A stretch of 64,000 nucleotides of DNA, taken from BOG-908 sp963692875 (GTDB lineage: Bacteria; Pseudomonadota; Alphaproteobacteria; Acetobacterales; Acetobacteraceae). The DNA is taken from positions 372,001 through 436,000 of the forward strand of contig OZ240673.1 in the NCBI GenBank assembly GCA_965198755.1, written 5' to 3'. A program made the translations under genes and the position numbers. Positions 34,017-43,054 of the stretch are shown here, in pieces (positions within the stretch are counted from its first letter, which is position 1; each line of letters opens with the position of its first letter). Below the pieces are notes generated by a model. That model saw only the letters and a list, made by a program, of their open reading frames with translations. It had not been told where the DNA came from and did no database searches.

Positions 34017-34484
34017 TATGAGAAAGCATCCGCGCCAGTAGGTATAAGACCACAACCGACATGCCATTTCAAGAAAGAGACGGAGGAAGCTTTCTCATCG
34101 CTGTCGCGGAACGCTGCAACGACACGCTTCACCACGGCGCACCCGACGGAACCCGAAGTCTGCTTGGCGTGGTTGAGTTACGTAGCGAACACCTCTCCCA
34201 CCAGTGTCGCACTCCGAGGTTTTCCTCGATGTCAGTAGCTTATCTGGCCAGATGGCCTGCTCAGGGCTCGCGTGACCCAACGTCGAGGGGCTTGGCCTCT
34301 GACAGGCCGTCTGGCCAGACGACCATCGTGCGTCGAAGGCGAGCCAGTCACACAATGTCCCGGCAGCCGTGTTCGCTCCATGACTTGGCTCCGCCGTTCT
34401 TCGTTCCAAAAAGAACCGTTTGCCCTGCTTTCTCCCGGACGTGATAGCACGCGCGAAAAAGTTCTGATAAAGCATCGATCAACG
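34017..34484. other. Intergenic stretch with decayed repeat halves and a second dispersed repeat
   Basis: No gene supported. A worn repeat half is visible at 34070-34130 (gaagctttctcatcgctgtc) and a worn arm at 34392-34435 (ttccaaaaagaaccgtttgc). Between them, 34317-34396 is similar to the reverse complement of about 61540-61620. An insertion into an old repeat copy would explain the layout. Confidence 0.45.
34317..34396 (+). repeat. Second dispersed repeat, copy A
   Basis: Begins ACCATCGTGCGTCGAAGGCG and continues AGCCAGTCACACAATG...CGGCAG. The reverse complement of 61540-61620 has the same order with few changes in the first 32 bases and weaker similarity after. Both copies lie next to decayed palindromic-repeat arms. 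Confidence 0.6.
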
Positions 34485-35771
34485 ATGTCTGAAAGGCGGG
34501 GTTCCAGCGTCACGATGGCCACGAGATCAGTCGACGCACACGAGATCTCGCGCAGTACGGTGCAGACCGAGCTGGGCTGCCGTGGCGTCGTGCTGCGCTT
34601 CCGGCCCGCGCTCGAAGCCGCCTTCGAACGCGAGACGCAGGTCGATCGCGTCCGCCACCTCGTGCGTGCCGCCATCCTGGCGCTGGTGCTGTCGAACTGC
34701 TTCCTGGTCTCCGACCTTGCAATGATCCCGGACGCGTTCGGTGCCTGCGTTCTGCTGCACGCGGTGTGCACCCTCGCCTATAGCGCGGTGATCTGCGCCA
34801 CGCCACGCATCACCCGCCCGGCCACGCGGGAGGCGGTGCATGCCCTGAGCTCGATCGTCGCCATACTGGGCTCGGTCGGTCTGTGCTGGCTGTCGCACGC
34901 GCCCGGCCGTGGCTGCCTGGCCGTCGCCTGGCTGCAATACATCGTCTACGCCAACGTGGTGCTGCGGCTTCGCCAGGTCTGGGCGCTCGCGTTCAGCGTC
35001 ATCGGCGGGTTGGCGGCGGGCACAGCCGTGCTGGCAGGCAGCGGGCTCGGTCCTGACGTGCGAATGCTCATGCTGATCAGCCTGGTCAGCACGGCCGGCT
35101 TCACCCTCTACGCCAACGCCGCCATCGAGGCCGGTGAGCGCCGCCGGTTCCTGCTGACACTGGACCAGCGTCTGTGCGCCGAAGAACTGTCGCGCATGAA
35201 CGACCGGCTCAGTGCCATATCCACCACCGACTGGCTGACCGGGGTGGCCAACCGCCGCGGGCTGGAGCGCTACCTGGCAGAGTCCTGGGCCGCCGCCGCT
35301 TTGCGCCGGCAGACGCTGGCGCTGCTGATGGTGGACGTGGACCATTTCAAGCTGTTCAACGACCAGTACGGTCACCCCGCCGGCGATGCCTGCCTGACCC
35401 GGCTGGCGCTGCTGATCGGCCAGCAGTTGCGCGGGCAGACCGACCGCCTGGCCCGCTACGGCGGGGAGGAGTTCGCCGTTCTGCTGCCCGGCGCCGACCA
35501 GCAGGAGGCCACCCGCGTCGCCGAGCGCATCCGGCAGATGGTGGAACGGCTGGGCTTGCCGCACGGCGCTCCGGGAGCCTCGGTCTTCGTGACCGTCAGC
35601 ATCGGCGCGGGCTCCGCCGAGCCTGCCTATGACGGCGGGCCCGAGCAGCTGATCGCCGCAGCCGACCGGGCGCTCTACATGAGCAAGCAGCTCGGCCGCA
35701 ACCGCGTCCACCCCGAACACATTCCGGCAGAGCGGGCGATGCCGGAAAGCGAGGTTGCCGGCGACGATTGA
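34485..35771 (+). CDS. Membrane-bound diguanylate cyclase (GGDEF)
   Basis: 428 residues. The N-terminal half has about five to six membrane helices (residues ~60-215), then a short linker and a GGDEF domain (residues ~245-405) with STTDWLTGVANRRGLERYL, MVDVDHFKLFNDQYGHPAGD and RYGGEEFAVLLPG. The GGEEF active site is intact, so it should make cyclic di-GMP. The product-inhibition I-site (RxxD five residues before GGEEF) reads GQTD, so it lacks the Arg. ATG 34485 chosen; ATG 34515 is possible. Confidence 0.93.
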   Translation: MSERRGSSVTMATRSVDAHEISRSTVQTELGCRGVVLRFRPALEAAFERETQVDRVRHLVRAAILALVLSNCFLVSDLAMIPDAFGACVLLHAVCTLAYSAVICATPRITRPATREAVHALSSIVAILGSVGLCWLSHAPGRGCLAVAWLQYIVYANVVLRLRQVWALAFSVIGGLAAGTAVLAGSGLGPDVRMLMLISLVSTAGFTLYANAAIEAGERRRFLLTLDQRLCAEELSRMNDRLSAISTTDWLTGVANRRGLERYLAESWAAAALRRQTLALLMVDVDHFKLFNDQYGHPAGDACLTRLALLIGQQLRGQTDRLARYGGEEFAVLLPGADQQEATRVAERIRQMVERLGLPHGAPGASVFVTVSIGAGSAEPAYDGGPEQLIAAADRALYMSKQLGRNRVHPEHIPAERAMPESEVAGDD

Positions 35772-35817
35772 GCGGGCTGGCGCGGAACCTTGCGCTCTGA
35801 CGCGGCGTGGAGGGTGC

Positions 35818-36702
35818 ATGGTCATACTGCCGCGCTCGCACGCTTCTTCTTTCCCGAAAAAAACCCGCGAAAGACATTCGGGCGGACGCCGTGGACTGGT
35901 CTGTAGCGCGGGGGCGCTCTGGTTGGCCGGCGCGCTTGCTCCGGCTGCGGGCGCGAGCGTGATGCATTATACCGCGCGCTTGCGGGGCATCGCCTTCTTC
36001 GACGTCACCTACTGCCTGGCCATGGACGCTGCCGCCTATCAGGCGGTTATCAACGCCCGCACGCTCGGGCTGGCCGAAATGCTGGTGCACGGCCGGGTGG
36101 CCGGGCGTTCGGTGGGCAGCGTCGCGGGCGACACGCTCAAGCCGCACGGCTACGAGGAGTACGGCCGCATCTCCGGGCAGAGCTATGCGCTCTCGCTCGA
36201 CTACCAATCGGGCAACCCGGTGGTCCGCTCCGTCAGCCCGCCGCCGGACAGCTACCGCCAGCCTGTCCCGCCCGCCGCCCTGGCCGGCGCCATCGACGGC
36301 ATGAGCGCCATCGCGCTGGAAAGCCTGGTGGTGACCCGCACCGGAGCGTGCCAGGGCGCTGCCCTGGTGTTCGACGGCAGGCAGCTCCGCCGGCTGACCA
36401 CGCAGACCGGCGGGCACGACGTGCTGGAACGTAGCTTCCGGCTGGACTTCGCCGGGTCCGCGCTACGGTGCGACACCACTTCGGTGATGCTAGCGGGCTT
36501 CTTCAAAAACAAGGCGGTGCCACCCCAGGCACGGCCGCGCTTCAGCAAGGCGTGGCTGGCACCGGTGCAGCCAGGCGGCGCGGCGTTGCCGGTGCGCTTC
36601 GTCTTCGATGCGGACCTGCTGGGCGACATCGTCGTCGATCTCGATCACGTCACCACCGATCACGACGCTGCCTGCGCCTGGACGCCGGCCGGGGTGAAGT
36701 AG
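35818..36702 (+). CDS. DUF3108 domain exported protein
   Basis: 294 residues. ATG 35818 follows GGAGG. A basic N-terminus and a hydrophobic stretch (ALWLAGALAPAAGA) form a long signal peptide. The mature part resembles DUF3108: MHYTARLRGIAFFDVTYCLA, GYEEYGRISGQSYALSLDYQ, AIDGMSAIALESLVV and the C-terminal LPVRFVFDADLLGDI. Proteins of this type are periplasmic with unknown role. It follows the diguanylate cyclase by 46 bp. Confidence 0.75.
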   Translation: MVILPRSHASSFPKKTRERHSGGRRGLVCSAGALWLAGALAPAAGASVMHYTARLRGIAFFDVTYCLAMDAAAYQAVINARTLGLAEMLVHGRVAGRSVGSVAGDTLKPHGYEEYGRISGQSYALSLDYQSGNPVVRSVSPPPDSYRQPVPPAALAGAIDGMSAIALESLVVTRTGACQGAALVFDGRQLRRLTTQTGGHDVLERSFRLDFAGSALRCDTTSVMLAGFFKNKAVPPQARPRFSKAWLAPVQPGGAALPVRFVFDADLLGDIVVDLDHVTTDHDAACAWTPAGVK

Positions 36703-36760
36703 CCGGGCACCTGTTTCATTTTAGACCGCGGTAGCGCACGCGATGCGCTACGTCAGGGAG

Positions 36761-36890
36761 AAAGCAAGGCCTGCTTTTTTGAAAAAAAGCAGCAAAAAAC
36801 TTTTGCTACGGCTGTCGCGGAGTTTCCTGCAACGCGCGACCAAAGGAACAAAAGTCTTTTGGGTCTTTTTGAAAAAAGAACCGCTTGCCT
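36761..36890 (+). repeat. Dispersed palindromic repeat, copy 17
   Basis: CTGC-type left arm; CTGTCGCGG core; right arm GGGTC/GAACC, one stem pair broken. The rest of the 404-bp gap (to 37106) is AT-richer and probably holds the haloperoxidase promoter. Confidence 0.9.
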
Positions 36891-37106
36891 AGACGTTCCA
36901 CAGAGAACAACGCAGTGCCGGACGCGCACCCAACCGCAAGTTCAGCGCCGATCCGTGTGTCCAACCTTTAGCTTAGATAACGACGATAACGTACACAACA
37001 TCACCTGTTTGCCGATATTTACGTTTGTGCCTGGCAAGGCTGCGGAGTAGATCGGGCTCACCCGAAAATCATTTCAGGAACCCTCTGGCAACAAAGGACT
37101 TGTTAC

Positions 37107-38669
37107 GTGTTGTACTCGTCGACACATCGGCGGCCCGCCTTGGCCGCCGCGTTGCTCGCCTGCGTCCTCTCGGCCACGGCGCTCGCACCTGCCTCGGCCG
37201 CGGCACAGACGCCGCCCGCGCTCAGCCCTGCCAGTTCCGCGCAGATACAGGCGTTGCTGGCCGTGCCCGATACGAAAACACCGTCGCATTACGACGACGC
37301 GCTGCCGCGCACGGCTTCCACCACGTTCGACCGGCTGTTCCTGTGGAACGAGGTCGCACTCGACACCACCGCGATCGACCACACGCCGCCGTTGCCGACG
37401 CGCCGCCGTCCCTACACGTTCGGCCAGCAGTTCGGCCCGCATCGCACCAGCCGTGCCATGGCGATCGTCCACATCGCGATGTTCGAGGCGGTCAACGCGG
37501 TGACCAACCAGTATCAAAGCTACGTGGGCTTGGCGCCGGTGTCCGGCGACGTCTCGATCGACTGCGCCATCGCACAGGCCGCGCACGACACGCTGGTGTG
37601 GCTGTATTCCTCGCAACAGGACCGGCTCGACGCGCTGTTCCGCCAGGATTTGCAACGCATCCAAGGCACACCAGCATCGTTGGCCGCCGGCCGCGCGCTC
37701 GGCCAGCAGGCGGCTGCCGCCATCATCGCGCTACGCACCAACGACGGCTCGCAGCTCTCAGAGCCCGTAAAGGACGGCACCACGTTCACGCCGATCGGCG
37801 GTGTCGGCCACTGGTCGATCGATCCGGTCGCGCCGAACAACATCTATCTCGGCGCACTCTGGAACCAGGTGAGGCCGTTCGTAATGACCAGCGCCAGCCA
37901 GTTCCGCGCGCCGCCGCCCCCGACGCTGACCAGCCACGAGTGGACCGAGGCCTTCAACAAGACGAAGAACATCGGCGGCGATCCGACCCGCGGCACGCCC
38001 ACCATCCGCACGAAGAACCAGACTGTGGAAGGCATCTTCTGGACCTACGACGGGGTTCCGGAGCTGTGCGCGCCGCCTCGCCTGTACAACGAGGTGATCC
38101 GCGCGGTAGCGTTCCAGCACGGACTCAAGACTCTACCGCAGGCCGCGCAGTACCTCGCCGTGCTCAACACCGCCATGGCGGATGCCGCCATCTCCGCCTG
38201 GGACACCAAGTGGTATTACCAGTTCTGGCGCCCGGTCACTGCCATCCGCTCCAAGGACCAGGGCGGCAACAAGGAGGTGCTGCCGGACCCCGAATGGTAC
38301 CCGCTCGGCGGTCAGGCGACCAACACCAGGGGCCCGAACTTCACCCCGCCGTTTCCGGCCTACGTCTCCGGCCATGCGACGTTCGGCGGTGCCATCTTCC
38401 AGATCATGCGCCACTATTTCGGCGAAGACGCTGCGTTCACCTTCGTCTCCGACGAGTATAACGGCAAAAACCGCAACGACCTCGGGCAGTTGCAGCCGTT
38501 CCTGCCGCTTTACTATCCGAACCTGACCGCGGCGGAGAAGCAGAACGGCGAGAGCCGTATCTGGATTGGCGTGCACTGGCAGTTCGATGACGACATGGGC
38601 GTGGCTGAAGGTCACGAGGTTGGTGACTGGGTTTACGGGCACGCGTTCCTGCCGAAGCAGGGCACGTAA
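37107..38669 (+). CDS. Vanadium-dependent haloperoxidase / PAP2-type phosphatase, exported
   Basis: 520 residues. GTG 37107 follows AAAGGA. Signal peptide of about 33 residues (AALLACVLSATALAPASAAA). Vanadate/phosphate-site motifs in order: KWYYQFWRPVTAIRSKD, PPFPAYVSGHATFGGAIFQI (acid-base His) and SRIWIGVHWQFDDDMG. It would oxidise halides with peroxide or act as a phosphatase in the periplasm; the two cannot be told apart by sequence here. Its stop is the first base of a repeat copy. Confidence 0.9.
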   Translation: MLYSSTHRRPALAAALLACVLSATALAPASAAAQTPPALSPASSAQIQALLAVPDTKTPSHYDDALPRTASTTFDRLFLWNEVALDTTAIDHTPPLPTRRRPYTFGQQFGPHRTSRAMAIVHIAMFEAVNAVTNQYQSYVGLAPVSGDVSIDCAIAQAAHDTLVWLYSSQQDRLDALFRQDLQRIQGTPASLAAGRALGQQAAAAIIALRTNDGSQLSEPVKDGTTFTPIGGVGHWSIDPVAPNNIYLGALWNQVRPFVMTSASQFRAPPPPTLTSHEWTEAFNKTKNIGGDPTRGTPTIRTKNQTVEGIFWTYDGVPELCAPPRLYNEVIRAVAFQHGLKTLPQAAQYLAVLNTAMADAAISAWDTKWYYQFWRPVTAIRSKDQGGNKEVLPDPEWYPLGGQATNTRGPNFTPPFPAYVSGHATFGGAIFQIMRHYFGEDAAFTFVSDEYNGKNRNDLGQLQPFLPLYYPNLTAAEKQNGESRIWIGVHWQFDDDMGVAEGHEVGDWVYGHAFLPKQGT

Positions 38670-38804
38670 GCAAGCAAGCAGTTCTTTTTTGAAAAAAAGA
38701 ACCAAAAAACTTGTGTTTCCTCAGGCGCGCTGCCGGAAAATACCGCGACAGCCGTACTAAAAGTTTTTTGCTTCTTTTTTTCAAAAAAGAAGGCCTTGCT
38801 TGCT
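38670..38804 (-). repeat. Dispersed palindromic repeat, copy 18
   Basis: GGTTC-type left arm; CCGCGACAG core; CTTC-type right arm. It fills the whole gap between the convergent haloperoxidase and TolC-like genes, touching both stop codons. Confidence 0.95.
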
Positions 38805-40300
38805 TACTTGGGCGGCGTCGTCCCCGCCCATTTCCCCCGCACAGCATCGTAATGCACCGCGGGATCGTAAACCTCCCCGTCCAGATGCAGGTGCGCCGCA
38901 TCCAGCTCGCCCACGGACGCGGCCAGTTGCAGCCTGGCGACCAGCGCGTCGTGTTCCGCGCCCACCTCCGCCACCTCGCTCGCCAGCAGGTCCTGCTGCA
39001 CCACCAGCACGTCCAATAGCGTGCGCTCACCCGCGCGCTGTTGCTGCGCGTAGCCGCGCACCGCCACCTGGTTACCGGCCACTGCGTCCTGTTCCGCGGC
39101 CACCCGGCGGCGCGCGGCCTGCAGGTCGTCCCACGCGCTGGAGGAGAGCTGGCGTGCCTGGCGCCGGGCCTCGTCGAGCAGGTTGTCGAGCCGGTAGGTC
39201 GCTTCCTTTGCCTGGCGGATGCGCGAGTATTCGGCGCCGCCCTGATACAGCGGCACGGAAACGTCCAGGGTCACCTGTGCGGCGTTGACGCCCTGGTTCA
39301 GCTCCTGGATCTCGGTGTCGCGCAGCCGGCCGAACAGGCCGTTGAGCGAGAACTGCGGCAGCAGGCCGGCGCGTTCCACGTCCACGCCGTGCCGGCTCGC
39401 CTCCAGCGCTGCCTGCGAGGCGGCCACGTCCGGGTTTTGCGCCAGCGCCAGTGCCACGGCGCGGTCGCGTGCCGGCGGCAGGGCCACCAGGGGGGCGGCC
39501 GCCAGCCGTGCCGTCGTTGTCAGCTCGCCGGGCGGCTGGCCCACCTGGTGCTCGAACGACGCTTCCGACGTGGCCAGCGTCGCCTCGGCGCCCGCCATCT
39601 GCGCTTGCGCGGTGCCCAGCCGTGCGCGCGCCTGGCCGAGATCGGCAGGTGCGAGGCCGCCGGCGGCCAGCTCCACGCCGCTCGCTTGCACGGTGTCCTG
39701 CTGCACGCGCACCTGGTTGCGGTTGAGCGCTACGATCTGCCGGTCGCGCACCACGTCCAGGTAGGCGCTGCCGGCCGCCAGCAGCACTTCGGATTCCGTG
39801 CTGCGCAGGTTGGCGCGGCCGGCGCTCACCTGCGCTTCGGCCTGCTGCGTCTGCGCGCGGATGCGGCCGCTGGTGTAGATGTTCTGGTGCAGCTTGAGCT
39901 CGTAATCCTGTGGCAGGCGCCGTTCGGGATCGTGCTGCGGGTTGATGTTGTTCTGGTAGAGGGCAGGGCCGATGCTGCCTGTCACGGTGACCTGCGGGCG
40001 CCAGCCGGACAGGGCCTGCGGTACTGCTTCGTCGGTCTGGTCCAGCTGTCGGCGCTGGGCCAACAGGCGCGGGTTGGTGTGGTAGGCCAGCGTGAGCGCG
40101 CCGGGTAACGAGAGGGGGGCGGGGTCGGCTTGGGCTGGCGTCGTAAGAAGAAAGCAGAAGAAAGCAGTTCTTTTTTGAAAAAAAGAACCAAAAAACTTTT
40201 GTTTCCTTGTGTACGTCGTGTTGAAAGGTCCGCGACAGCCGAACAAAAGTTTTTTTGCTTCTTTTTTTTCAAAAAAAGAAGCGCTTGCCTTCACCCACAT
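38804..40300 (-). CDS. TolC-family outer membrane efflux protein, repeat-derived N-terminus
   Basis: Outer membrane channel of a tripartite efflux system. Mature part starts DPAPLSLPGALTLAYHTNPR, the usual TolC opening. Both OEP repeats are present with long helices (QNIYTSGRIRAQTQQAEAQV, YQGGAEYSRIRQAKEATYRL). Divergent from the adaptor genes. Signal core FFCFLLTTPAQA is directly preceded by repeat-encoded FFGSFFQKRTA. No start codon lies between; the nearest in-frame starts are TTG 40246 inside the repeat (about 40-residue signal) or ATG 40300 beyond it. Start uncertain, identity firm. Confidence 0.88.
   Translation of the reverse strand: MWVKASASFFEKKEAKKLLFGCRGPFNTTYTRKQKFFGSFFQKRTAFFCFLLTTPAQADPAPLSLPGALTLAYHTNPRLLAQRRQLDQTDEAVPQALSGWRPQVTVTGSIGPALYQNNINPQHDPERRLPQDYELKLHQNIYTSGRIRAQTQQAEAQVSAGRANLRSTESEVLLAAGSAYLDVVRDRQIVALNRNQVRVQQDTVQASGVELAAGGLAPADLGQARARLGTAQAQMAGAEATLATSEASFEHQVGQPPGELTTTARLAAAPLVALPPARDRAVALALAQNPDVAASQAALEASRHGVDVERAGLLPQFSLNGLFGRLRDTEIQELNQGVNAAQVTLDVSVPLYQGGAEYSRIRQAKEATYRLDNLLDEARRQARQLSSSAWDDLQAARRRVAAEQDAVAGNQVAVRGYAQQQRAGERTLLDVLVVQQDLLASEVAEVGAEHDALVARLQLAASVGELDAAHLHLDGEVYDPAVHYDAVRGKWAGTTPPK
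40151..40291 (-). repeat. Dispersed palindromic repeat, copy 19
   Basis: GGTTC-type left arm; CCGCGACAG core; CTTC-type right arm with T8. It lies in the divergent gap and reads in frame into the TolC-like signal peptide. Confidence 0.93.
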
Positions 40301-40403
40301 ACCATCGAACCCTCTCGACCGTCGCCTCGTTAACCGACCTCGTCCGCGGTCGGAGTGAGTGACGCAATCATGCGTCCCGCTACGCGAGGGCGGCCGAGGT
40401 AGC

Positions 40404-41480
40404 ATGGCCAGCCGCGCCGTACAGGGTTTCCGCGTCTTTGTGATCTTCGCTTTCGGCGCCGCCTGCATCGGCGCGGTGGTGCTCTGGCTGGTCGGCTGGG
40501 ACGACCCGCTCGCCGCGCGCAGCAATCCGGAGACCGAGGACGCCTACGCCGACGGCGAGTACACTCCGCTCGCCGCCCGTGAGGAGGGCTACCTCAAGCG
40601 CCTCGACGTGGACGACAACCAGCCGGTGCGCGCCGGCCAGGTGGTCGCCGAACTGGAGGACGACGACTACAAGGCCGCCGTCGCCCAGGCCGAGGGCCAG
40701 CTGCAGGCAGCACAGGCCGCGCTGCGCCAGCTGCAGGACCAGCAGCGCGTGCTGCTCCTGCAGGTGCAGCAGGCCGGCGCACAGGCCCAGGGCACCCACG
40801 CCGAACAGGTCCGCGCCGCCGAGGAAGCCTCCCGCCAGGCCGCCCTGTTGCCCACTGCGCTGGGCCTGCGCCGGCAATACGACGACGCGGTGGCCGAGAA
40901 CCGCCGCCTCGCCGCCGAGGACCGCGCCGACGACGCCACCACGCAGGAGCGCCGCCGCCAGCTCGACGTGCTGGCCGCCCAGCAAGCCCGCGCCGCCGCC
41001 GACATCGAGCAGGAGCAGGCGCGGTTGGACCTGGCCCGAATCCGCCTCGGCTACACCGCGCTGCGCGCGCCGGCCGATGGGGTGGTGGGTGCCCGTCAGG
41101 TCCGCGTCGGCACGCTGCTCGAGCCGGGCACCGTGGTGGTGCCGATGATCCCGCTGAACCGGGTCTGGGTGGTGGCCGATTTCACCGAACGCCAGCTCAG
41201 CGCCATCCGCCCCGGCCTGCCGGCCTACGTGCGGCTGGACGCCTACCCGGACGTGCAACTGCACGGCCACGTCACTGGCATCTCGCCGCTGACCGGCGGC
41301 CAGCTCGCCGCCATCCCGGCCGACAACAGCACAGGCAACTACACCAAGGTGGTGCAGCGCGTACCGGTGAAGATCGTGCTCGATGCGGACAATCCGCTGC
41401 CCGGGCAGATCCGCCCGGGCATGTCCGCATTGGCACGCGTGAACACCTCCGGTGATCCCGGCGTGAGGTTCGCGCGGTGA
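40404..41480 (+). CDS. HlyD/EmrA-family efflux adaptor
   Basis: 358 residues. One N-terminal membrane anchor (VIFAFGAACIGAVVLWLVGW), then the biotinyl-lipoyl part (YTPLAAREEGYLKRLDVDDN), a long coiled-coil hairpin (residues ~80-210), and LGYTALRAPADGVVGARQVR. It bridges an inner membrane pump to TolC in the periplasm. ATG 40404. The stop overlaps the next adaptor's GTG. Confidence 0.92.
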   Translation: MASRAVQGFRVFVIFAFGAACIGAVVLWLVGWDDPLAARSNPETEDAYADGEYTPLAAREEGYLKRLDVDDNQPVRAGQVVAELEDDDYKAAVAQAEGQLQAAQAALRQLQDQQRVLLLQVQQAGAQAQGTHAEQVRAAEEASRQAALLPTALGLRRQYDDAVAENRRLAAEDRADDATTQERRRQLDVLAAQQARAAADIEQEQARLDLARIRLGYTALRAPADGVVGARQVRVGTLLEPGTVVVPMIPLNRVWVVADFTERQLSAIRPGLPAYVRLDAYPDVQLHGHVTGISPLTGGQLAAIPADNSTGNYTKVVQRVPVKIVLDADNPLPGQIRPGMSALARVNTSGDPGVRFAR

Positions 41481-42772
41481 AATACGCTTTTGACAAGGAT
41501 ACGGGCGACAAGAACAACGGCGACAAGGACAGGACGAGCCAAAGGGGCAAGCACGAGGCGGCGGAGGGCAAGAACGACGGCGGCGGCGACAAGGCCAGGC
41601 AGGGCAAGGAGGGCAGGGGCAGAGAGCAAAACAGCGACGACGACAGCGACAAAAAGAACAAGGACGACGAGAGCAAGGACCCGGCAGCCGAAGCGCGCGA
41701 GCGGGCCGAGCAGGAGCGGTCTCAGAAACGCGGTATCCTGATCCGGGCCGTGGTGGCCACCATCGGCGCGGCGCTCGTCGCCGTGCTGCTGATCGACTGG
41801 AACGCCATCCGCTTCGAAGGCAGCCCCGCCGGCACCATCGACGCCGAGCTGCGCGGCAACCCGGTGCAGATCGAAACCCGCGTCGCCGGCTACGTCACCC
41901 GCATCGGCACGGACGACGACCAGCCGGTGCGCCGCGGCCAGCTGCTCTACGAGATCGAGCAGGACACCTACCGCGCCCAGGTCGGGCAGAACCAGGCCGC
42001 CCTGCACCAGGCGCAAGCACAACTTGCCGAGCTCGACGCCCGCGTGCGCGCGCAGCAGGCCACCATCGCCACCCAGGCGGCCCGCGCCCAGGCCACGCAG
42101 GCCAACCTGACCGATGCACACCAGGAGCTCGCTCGCCAGACCATGCTGCGGGGCACCGAGGGCGAGGTGCTGCGCGACTGGCAACGCGCCGCGGCGAACG
42201 ACCGCAACTCCGGCGCGGCGGTTCTGGCGCGGCAGGACCAGGTGCGCGCGGCCCAGGCGCAGCTCGCCATACTGCAGGCGCAGCAGGCGCAGGTGCGGGC
42301 ACAGTTTGCCGCCCAGCAGGCGCAGCTGAATTTGGCGCAGATCACGCTGGGCTACACGCGCGTGACCGCGCCGGAGGACGGGTTCGTGACCGCGCGGCTG
42401 GCCTTTCTCGGCGGCTACGTGACGCCGGGCCAAACGCTGCTCACCTTCGTGCCGCGCGGCGTCTGGGCGGTGGCCAACTACCGCGAGGAGCAGCTCGCCG
42501 GCATGGCGGTTGGCCAGGCGGCGGCGCTGCACGTGGACGCGTTTCCGGGGATGACGCTGCGGGGCCACGTGCAAAGCATCGGTCCCACCAGCCAGTCGCG
42601 GCAGAGCGCGCTGGCACCGGACCGCGCGACCGGCAACTTCACCAAGGTGGTGCAGCGGGTGCCGGTGAAGATCACCATCGATCCGGGTCAGCCCATCGTT
42701 GAGCGCTTGCTGCCGGGGCTTTCGGTGGAGACGCGGGTGTTCACGACAGGAAGCAGGAATGTTCCTTTTTAA
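41477..42772 (+). CDS. Second HlyD/EmrA-family adaptor with charged N-terminal tail
   Basis: 431 residues from GTG 41477, overlapping the previous stop (GTGA). Residues 1-~78 are an unusual low-complexity tail rich in Lys, Asp, Glu, Asn and Gly (for example DKDTGDKNNGDKDR), expected in the cytosol before the membrane anchor (IRAVVATIGAALVAVLLIDW). The rest is a normal adaptor: RGNPVQIETRVAGYVTRIGT, coiled coil, LGYTRVTAPEDGFVTARLAF. The last residues (SRNVPF) and stop lie in a worn repeat arm. Tandem adaptors for one pump are unusual. Confidence 0.9.
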   Translation: MKYAFDKDTGDKNNGDKDRTSQRGKHEAAEGKNDGGGDKARQGKEGRGREQNSDDDSDKKNKDDESKDPAAEARERAEQERSQKRGILIRAVVATIGAALVAVLLIDWNAIRFEGSPAGTIDAELRGNPVQIETRVAGYVTRIGTDDDQPVRRGQLLYEIEQDTYRAQVGQNQAALHQAQAQLAELDARVRAQQATIATQAARAQATQANLTDAHQELARQTMLRGTEGEVLRDWQRAAANDRNSGAAVLARQDQVRAAQAQLAILQAQQAQVRAQFAAQQAQLNLAQITLGYTRVTAPEDGFVTARLAFLGGYVTPGQTLLTFVPRGVWAVANYREEQLAGMAVGQAAALHVDAFPGMTLRGHVQSIGPTSQSRQSALAPDRATGNFTKVVQRVPVKITIDPGQPIVERLLPGLSVETRVFTTGSRNVPF

Positions 42773-42795
42773 CGAAAAGAACCGAAGAACACCCG
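42748..42795. repeat. Dispersed palindromic repeat, decayed arm in a gene 3' end
   Basis: ggaatgttcctttttaacga followed by aaagaaccgaagaacacc is an eroded GGTTC-type arm. It includes the stop of the second adaptor (TAA 42770-42772). Confidence 0.55.
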
Positions 42796-42849
42796 TGCCT
42801 GCGGGGAGGTCAGCGACAGCCGTGATACCAATTGTCGCAGACCTTGACC

Positions 42850-42984
42850 GAAGCAAGCGGTTCTTTTTTGAAAAAAAGAACCAAAAAACTTTTGTTCCCT
42901 TGGGCGCGTGCTGAAGGAAACTCCGCGACAGCAGAACCGAAAGTCTTTTGCTTCTTTTCTTCAGAAAAGAAGGCATTGCCTTCT
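42850..42984 (-). repeat. Dispersed palindromic repeat, copy 20
   Basis: GGTTC-type left arm; CCGCGACAG core; CTTC-type right arm with loop CTTCAG, compensated on the other side (GAAAAGAAG). Confidence 0.92.
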
Positions 42985-43017
42985 TGCCGGACTTCGAAAG
43001 GAACCGCTGGTATTATG

Positions 43018-43053
43018 ACGGTTGCTTCTTTTTTTCAAAAGAAGAGCCCTGCT
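43018..43053. repeat. Dispersed palindromic repeat, lone arm upstream of the MFS gene
   Basis: ggttgcttctttttttcaaa followed by agaagagccctgctt is a CTTC-type arm with a shortened A run. Its GAAGAG lies 8 bp before the MFS start and can act as ribosome site. Confidence 0.75.
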
Positions 43054-43054
43054 T

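Noticed and set aside
42831..42842. Short palindromic motif gtgataccaattgtcg
   Set aside because: Only one clear occurrence plus a weak relative near 11080; not enough to call a repeat.
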